Shown: one piece after another, positions 59,976 through 64,000 of the stretch
How positions within the stretch are numbered: position 1 is the first letter of the stretch
Layout: each line of letters begins with the position of its first letter
Assembly (NCBI RefSeq): GCF_014649855.1
Contig: NZ_BMTV01000005.1
Coordinates: forward strand, 141,248 to 205,247
Source: Streptomyces roseolus
Lineage (GTDB): Bacteria; Actinomycetota; Actinomycetes; Streptomycetales; Streptomycetaceae
DNA: 64,000 bases
Direction of reading: 5' to 3'
Notes under the pieces: model-generated
What the model was told of the DNA's origin: nothing
Database searches by the model: none
What the model saw: only the letters and a program-made list of their open reading frames with translations
Translations under genes and position numbers: made by a program

Positions 59976-60380
59976 ATGAACGACGTCCGGGTCGCGGCGA
60001 TCGCCAGCCTGACCCCGCTCGAAGAACTCGATTCCGACCCCTTCCTCGTCGACACGCGCGGCCAGCACGCGGTGTGCGCCCGCTGGGCGGTGGAACGGGG
60101 GTACGTCCTCGCGCGCGAGCTCCACTGCTACGGCGTCCGCCCCGACCACGACGCGCTCTGGGCCGACGTCGAGTCCGGCGAGGTCGACGTCTTCGTCGCG
60201 GCGAACGAGCGGGTCCTGGCGCGGGCGCTGACCTCGGTGCCGGCCTTCCGCGCGGAGTGCGCGCGGCGGGGGGTACGGGTCGAGACGGCGGACGGGCCCC
60301 CGCCCCGGTACGACTCCGCGGCGAAGGCGGCCGTCCACCGCCGCCTCTCCATGCCCACCGCCGGCTACGACGGCACCTGA
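59976..60380 (+). CDS. Hypothetical protein of a small actinomycete-type family
   Basis: A 134-residue soluble protein that I cannot name. It reads VRVAAIASLTPLEELDSDPFLVDTRGQHAVCARWAVERGYVLARELHCYGVRPDHDALWADVESGEVDVFVAANERVLARAL. The alternation of strands and helices and the phrase 'A..ERGY.....' recall the N-terminal (catalytic) fold of serine recombinases, but no recombinase serine or DNA-binding part is present. TAGGGT (59964-59969) sits 6 bases before the ATG, a leaderless layout. Confidence 0.75.
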   Translation: MNDVRVAAIASLTPLEELDSDPFLVDTRGQHAVCARWAVERGYVLARELHCYGVRPDHDALWADVESGEVDVFVAANERVLARALTSVPAFRAECARRGVRVETADGPPPRYDSAAKAAVHRRLSMPTAGYDGT

Positions 60381-60443
60381 CCTCCGCCGCCCCCCTGTCG
60401 GGCCCGTGCCCGGCTGTGTCGTCCCCTGTGTGGGTATGTCAGG

Positions 60444-62633
60444 GTGGGGAGACGTTTGGGCGGAAGGTCGGGTGGCGTGGGGTACGGGCGATGGCGCGGG
60501 GCGGGGCGGGCCGCCGTCAGGGTGGTCAGCGTGTGGGCGGTGTCGACCGTCACCCTCCTCGCGCTCGCCGGGCTCCTGCCCGACTTCCAGCTGCAGTCGC
60601 CGGGCGGTGACACCTTCACCCGTACGGCCCTCACCGCCGCCTGGGCCGCCGGCGCCTTCGGCCTGCTGACCGCGCTCGTCTGGCCGCTCGTCGTCCGCGC
60701 CCTGCTGCTGGTGCCCGCCCTGGTGCTCGGTCTGCTCGTGTTCTTCCTGAACGGTTCGCTGCTGCTCGTCGCGCTGTGGCTGATCCCGGACGGCCGCGGA
60801 GCGGCGGACCCGGAGACGGCCGTCGTCGTCGCCGCCGTGATGTCCGCCGTGGCGTCCGCGACGTCGACCGCGCTCGCCGTGCGCGACGACGACGCCTACC
60901 GCCGCCGGCTGTACCGCCTGACGGGCCGGACCCGTCCCCGCGACCCCCGGTCCGCCCCCGAGCCCGCGCCCGGCACGGTCTTCCTGCAGCTCGACGGGGT
61001 CGGGCACGAGGTGCTGCGGCGGGCCGTCGACGACGGCCTGATGCCGACGGTGGCGGGGTGGCTGGAGGCCGGGTACCGGCTCACCCCGTGGCGGACGGAC
61101 TGGTCGAGCCAGACCGGTGCCAGCCAGCTCGGCATCCTGCACGGCAGCAACGAGGACGTACCGGCCTTCCGCTGGTACGAGAAGGACACCGGACGGCTGA
61201 TGGTGTCGAACCGGCCGGCGAGCGCCGTGGAGCTGCAGCGGCGGGCGGTGCGCCGCACCGGCGACGGCGGGCTGCTCAGCCTGGACGGCGCCTCCCGGGG
61301 CAACCTGTTCAGCGGCGGCGCCGACCAGGTGGCGCTGGTCCTGACGGTCGCCGCGCGCCGGGGCCGCCGCAACCGCTCGCGCGCCGGCTACTTCGCGTAC
61401 TTCTCCGATCCGGCCAACGCGGTCCGTACCGCCGGCTCCCTCGTCAACGAGGTGGTCCGCGAGGTGGCCCAGTCGACCCGGGCCCGGCTGCGCCGCGAGA
61501 CGCCCCGGATCCGGCGCGGCGGCACGTACCCCTTCGTGCGCGCCTTCGCGACCGTCGTCGAGCGGGACGTGGTGGTCGCGGCGGTGATGGGCGACATGCT
61601 CGCCGGCCGCACCGCCGTCTACGCGGACCTCGTCGCGTACGACGAGGTGGCGCACCACTCGGGACCGAGCGGCCGCGACACCGACCAGGTGCTGCGCCGC
61701 CTCGACCGCGCCGTCGGGCTGATCGCCCGGGTCGCCGAGCACGCCCCGCGGCCGTACCGGATCGTGCTCCTCTCGGACCACGGGCAGAGCCCGGGGGAGA
61801 CCTTCGAGGGCGCGTACGGGCTGACGCTGAAGGACCTGGTGCGGGCGAGCTGCGGGCTGCCGGTGCCGCGCCGGGCCGGCCGGACCCGCAGCGGCGCGGA
61901 GGCCGGGGACGCCGCCCGGGACGCGCTGCGCAGCGCCCTGCACCGGCCGGTGGAGACGGGCGAGGAGGCGGAGCGGGAGCTGCCCGCCCGGCCGTCCGAG
62001 CCGGTCGTCCTCGCCTCGGGCAATCTGGGCCTGGTCTCCTTCCCCGACGTGCCGCACCGGATGACGCGGGAGGAGATCGACCGGCGTCATCCGGCGCTGC
62101 TGCGGACCCTCGCGCAGCATCCGGGGATCGGGTTCCTGCTGGTGGCGAGCGCCGCGCACGGTTCGGTGGTGCTGGCGGCGGACGGCGTCGAGGTGCCGGT
62201 GGCCGAGCTGGCCGACGGCGAGGGGCCGCTGGCGGGCTTCGGCCGGGGCGCGGCCGACGCGGTGCGGCGCACCGACGGCTTCCCGCACGTCGCCGACGTC
62301 ATGGTGAACTCGGTGTACGACCCGGAGACCGGCACCGTGCACGCCTTCGAGGAGCAGATCGGCTCGCACGGCGGTCTGGGCGGCGCGCAGTCGCACCCCT
62401 TCCTGCTCTCGCCGCCGGAGCTGTCGCCGCCGGTCGCGGAGGGGGAGGAGCTGGTGGGCGCCGAGCGGGTGCACCGGGTGCTGCGGCGCTGGCTGCGCGA
62501 GGACGAGGGGCCCCAGGTGCCGCTCGGTCCGTCCGCGGACCCGGTGGACGCCCCGGAGATTTCCCCGTCCGGGATGGAAACGGAATCAGTTATTCCGGTG
62601 GAGTGGCCGGTCCCGCCGGACAAAAACCACTGA
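60444..62633 (+). CDS. Holin-like membrane domain fused to alkaline-phosphatase-superfamily phosphodiesterase
   Basis: A 729-residue membrane enzyme. Residues about 25-150 hold four hydrophobic helices like the phage-holin-4/DUF membrane module. Residues about 170-690 form an alkaline-phosphatase/nucleotide-pyrophosphatase domain: VFLQLDGVGHEVLRRA (metal Asp), SSQTGASQLGI (Thr nucleophile, about 225), YADLVAYDEVAHHSGP (Asp and His) and IVLLSDHGQSPG (Asp/His). All metal residues seem present, so a phosphodiesterase acting on a membrane- or wall-related substrate is likely. The GTG at 60444 is the most upstream sensible start, and later GTGs are possible. The C-terminal tail is acidic. Confidence 0.86.
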   Translation: MGRRLGGRSGGVGYGRWRGAGRAAVRVVSVWAVSTVTLLALAGLLPDFQLQSPGGDTFTRTALTAAWAAGAFGLLTALVWPLVVRALLLVPALVLGLLVFFLNGSLLLVALWLIPDGRGAADPETAVVVAAVMSAVASATSTALAVRDDDAYRRRLYRLTGRTRPRDPRSAPEPAPGTVFLQLDGVGHEVLRRAVDDGLMPTVAGWLEAGYRLTPWRTDWSSQTGASQLGILHGSNEDVPAFRWYEKDTGRLMVSNRPASAVELQRRAVRRTGDGGLLSLDGASRGNLFSGGADQVALVLTVAARRGRRNRSRAGYFAYFSDPANAVRTAGSLVNEVVREVAQSTRARLRRETPRIRRGGTYPFVRAFATVVERDVVVAAVMGDMLAGRTAVYADLVAYDEVAHHSGPSGRDTDQVLRRLDRAVGLIARVAEHAPRPYRIVLLSDHGQSPGETFEGAYGLTLKDLVRASCGLPVPRRAGRTRSGAEAGDAARDALRSALHRPVETGEEAERELPARPSEPVVLASGNLGLVSFPDVPHRMTREEIDRRHPALLRTLAQHPGIGFLLVASAAHGSVVLAADGVEVPVAELADGEGPLAGFGRGAADAVRRTDGFPHVADVMVNSVYDPETGTVHAFEEQIGSHGGLGGAQSHPFLLSPPELSPPVAEGEELVGAERVHRVLRRWLREDEGPQVPLGPSADPVDAPEISPSGMETESVIPVEWPVPPDKNH

Positions 62634-62668
62634 TTTGGACGGGTGTTCGCCGTACCCGACCATGGTCC

Positions 62669-62692
62669 GGTTCCGGAGGCTTGTCCGGAACC
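62669..62692. terminator. 8-bp hairpin between phosphodiesterase and permease genes
   Basis: GGTTCCGG and CCGGAACC flank an 8-base loop, 36 bases after the upstream stop and 25 bases before the permease ATG. It may be a terminator or part of the permease leader. Confidence 0.5.
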
Positions 62693-62716
62693 GCACGACG
62701 GAAGGCGCACCACCCC

Positions 62717-64000
62717 ATGAGCACGGCCCCCACGGCCCCGCAGGCCCCGACGCTCCCCACGGACGGCACGGACGGCACGGACGGGACCGGCGACCCCGGC
62801 CGGCGGCACGCCCGCCGCTTCGGCCTCCCGATCGCGACGGCCCTGGTCATGGGCAACATCATCGGCGGCGGCATCTTCCTGCTGCCCGCCTCCGTCGCCC
62901 CCTTCGGCACCATCAGCCTGGTCGCCTTCGGCGTCCTCACCCTCGGCGCGCTCGCCCTCGCCCTCGTCTTCGGCCGGCTCGCCCACCGCCACCCGACGAC
63001 CGGCGGCCCGTACGTCTACGCCCGCGAGGCCTTCGGAGACTTCGCCGGCTTCCTGGCGGCCTGGTCGTACTGGATCACCGCCTGGGTCTCCAACGCGGCC
63101 CTCGCCGTCGCCGCCGTCGGCTACCTCGACGTCCTCGTGCCCCTCCACGGGTCGAAGGCCGCCACCATCGGCGCCGCCCTGCTGATCCAGTGGCTGCCGG
63201 CCCTCGCCAACCTCGCCGGGACCCGGTACGTCGGCGCCGTCCAGCTCGTCGCCACCGTGCTCAAGTTCGTGCCGCTGCTGCTCGTCGCCGTCGGCGGGTT
63301 CTTCTTCTTCGACAGCGCCAACCTCGGCCCCTTCCGGGCCGGCGACGAGAGCGCGCTCGGCGCGGTCTCCGCCTCCGCGGCGATCCTGCTCTTCAGCTAC
63401 CTCGGCGTCGAGTCCGCCACCGTCAGCGCCGGCGAGGTCCGCGACCCGCGCCGCAACGTCGGCCGCGCCACCGTCCTCGGCACCCTCGCCGCCGCCGCGC
63501 TGTACCTGCTCACCATGGTCTCCGTCTTCGGCACCGTCCCGCACGACGCGCTCGTCGCCTCCAGCGCTCCCTTCGCCGACTCCGTCAACCTCATGTTCGG
63601 CGGCACGTGGGGCGGCGCCGCCGTCGCCTGCATGGCCCTGGTCTCCATGGTCGGCGCCCTCAACGGCTGGACCCTGCTCAGCGCCCAGACCCCGTACGCC
63701 GCCGCCCGCGACGGCCTCTTCCCGCGGGTCTTCACCGTGAAGCGGCGCGGGGTGCCGACCGCCGGCGTCCTCGTGACCGTCGTCCTCGCCTCCCTCCTGA
63801 CCGTGTACAACTACACGGCCGGTCCGAGCGGCGTCTTCGAGATGCTGGTCCTCGTCACCACCTTCACCGCGACCGTCCCCTACCTGCTCTCCGCCGCCGC
63901 CCAGATCTACTTCCTGCTCTCCGGCCGCGCCGACCGCGTCCACCGGCCCCGGCTGGTCCGCGACGCGGTCCTCGCCCTCGCCGCCTTCGGCTTCTCCCTC
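62717..64000 (+). CDS. APC-family amino-acid permease/antiporter, 3' end cut by window edge
   Basis: The first 428 codons of a transporter, still open at the window end. A Thr/Asp-rich N-terminal tail contains a short repeat (TDGTDGTDG). The first helix has LVMGNIIGGGIFLLPASVAPFG, the GxGIF-type substrate-carboxylate loop of APC transporters. About 11 hydrophobic segments are visible, including YVYAREAFGDFAGFLAAWSYWITAWVSNAAL and FSYLGVESATVSAGEVRDPRRNVGRATVLG. It resembles the arginine/agmatine or basic-amino-acid antiporter subgroup. GGAAGG lies 10 bases before the ATG. Substrate unknown. Confidence 0.9.
   Translation, partial: MSTAPTAPQAPTLPTDGTDGTDGTGDPGRRHARRFGLPIATALVMGNIIGGGIFLLPASVAPFGTISLVAFGVLTLGALALALVFGRLAHRHPTTGGPYVYAREAFGDFAGFLAAWSYWITAWVSNAALAVAAVGYLDVLVPLHGSKAATIGAALLIQWLPALANLAGTRYVGAVQLVATVLKFVPLLLVAVGGFFFFDSANLGPFRAGDESALGAVSASAAILLFSYLGVESATVSAGEVRDPRRNVGRATVLGTLAAAALYLLTMVSVFGTVPHDALVASSAPFADSVNLMFGGTWGGAAVACMALVSMVGALNGWTLLSAQTPYAAARDGLFPRVFTVKRRGVPTAGVLVTVVLASLLTVYNYTAGPSGVFEMLVLVTTFTATVPYLLSAAAQIYFLLSGRADRVHRPRLVRDAVLALAAFGFSL

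Noticed and set aside
58437..62474. Very long open frame on the reverse strand (over 1300 codons) reading through several genes
   Set aside because: It is an artefact of high G+C; only its last 224 codons (DedA) have protein-like composition, and the rest runs antisense to the phosphodiesterase gene.
1..64000. tRNA, rRNA or known riboswitch genes
   Set aside because: No cloverleaf-like sequence, CCA-ended arm or recognisable riboswitch core was noticed by eye; a covariance-model scan would be needed to exclude small RNAs.

Overview
The window is about 73% G+C with the strong third-position G/C bias of a high-GC actinomycete, and almost every recognisable gene has a Streptomyces-type product or arrangement. 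From memory, the block psd-pssA next to acyl-CoA dehydrogenase, MaoC hydratase, CoA-ester lyase, ethylmalonyl-CoA mutase, crotonyl-CoA carboxylase/reductase, TetR and 3-hydroxyacyl-CoA dehydrogenase matches the gene order of the S. coelicolor SCO646x-SCO647x region. I therefore read it as a Streptomyces chromosome segment. I saw no rRNA, tRNA, CRISPR array, transposase gene or secondary-metabolite core enzyme. One short non-coding insertion (MITE-like) is visible.

Layout. 1-6.2 kb: a secreted trypsin (cut by the left edge), a ParB-like hypothetical, a domain-permuted lipoate ligase, a histidinol-phosphatase/inositol-phosphatase-type enzyme, a phytoene-desaturase-like FAD enzyme and a YciO protein. 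6.2-11 kb: a phosphodiesterase, an alkylation-repair pair (Ada-AlkA fusion and O6-alkylguanine transferase), a sirtuin, an orphan VapB-like antitoxin and a NUDIX hydrolase. 11-14.2 kb: a BCCT transporter and glycerate kinase, divergently arranged. 14.2-20.6 kb: a PucR-type regulator divergent from a five-gene branched-chain-amino-acid-type ABC operon (livF-G-H-M-K order), closed by a very long terminator palindrome. 20.6-23.2 kb: a double GNAT enzyme and the phosphatidylethanolamine pair pssA/psd.

23.3-32.7 kb is the metabolic centre: a tightly packed ethylmalonyl-CoA pathway operon (ccr, ecm, CoA-ester lyase, MaoC hydratase, acyl-CoA dehydrogenase), a TetR regulator and a duplicated-domain 3-hydroxyacyl-CoA dehydrogenase. 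Together they would take acetyl-CoA via crotonyl-CoA and ethylmalonyl-CoA to glyoxylate and propionyl-CoA, and can also supply ethylmalonyl-/methylmalonyl-CoA. A good promoter with a palindrome over its -35 box lies ahead of ccr.

33-43 kb holds a HEAT-repeat protein, a secreted S33 peptidase, an Rv2578c-type radical SAM protein behind a LexA-box-like site, an SRPBCC protein, a DHA2 transporter with three C-terminal beta-sandwich repeats, a membrane Ser/Thr kinase and a large unknown acidic protein. 43.5-48.8 kb is a four-peptidase cluster (M55, M20, S9, S66) that looks like a unit for degrading D-amino-acid-containing peptides. 48.8-52.4 kb has two GntR regulators around adenosine deaminase, with two copies of a TTGTCWGACAA operator, then a LapA-like/PASTA-like gene pair. 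52.4-64 kb has acetyltransferase, DUF6204, methyltransferase, a Tat-exported sulfite-oxidase-like enzyme behind a promoter with a palindrome in its spacer, an aminotransferase-like protein without a visible PLP lysine, two metallo-beta-lactamase-fold hydrolases around a DedA protein, a holin-like/alkaline-phosphatase fusion and an APC permease cut by the right edge.

A recurring regulatory feature is the leaderless promoter layout TANNNT followed 6-7 bases later by ATG/GTG, seen ahead of at least eight genes. Functions are read from motifs and family knowledge; no database search was run.
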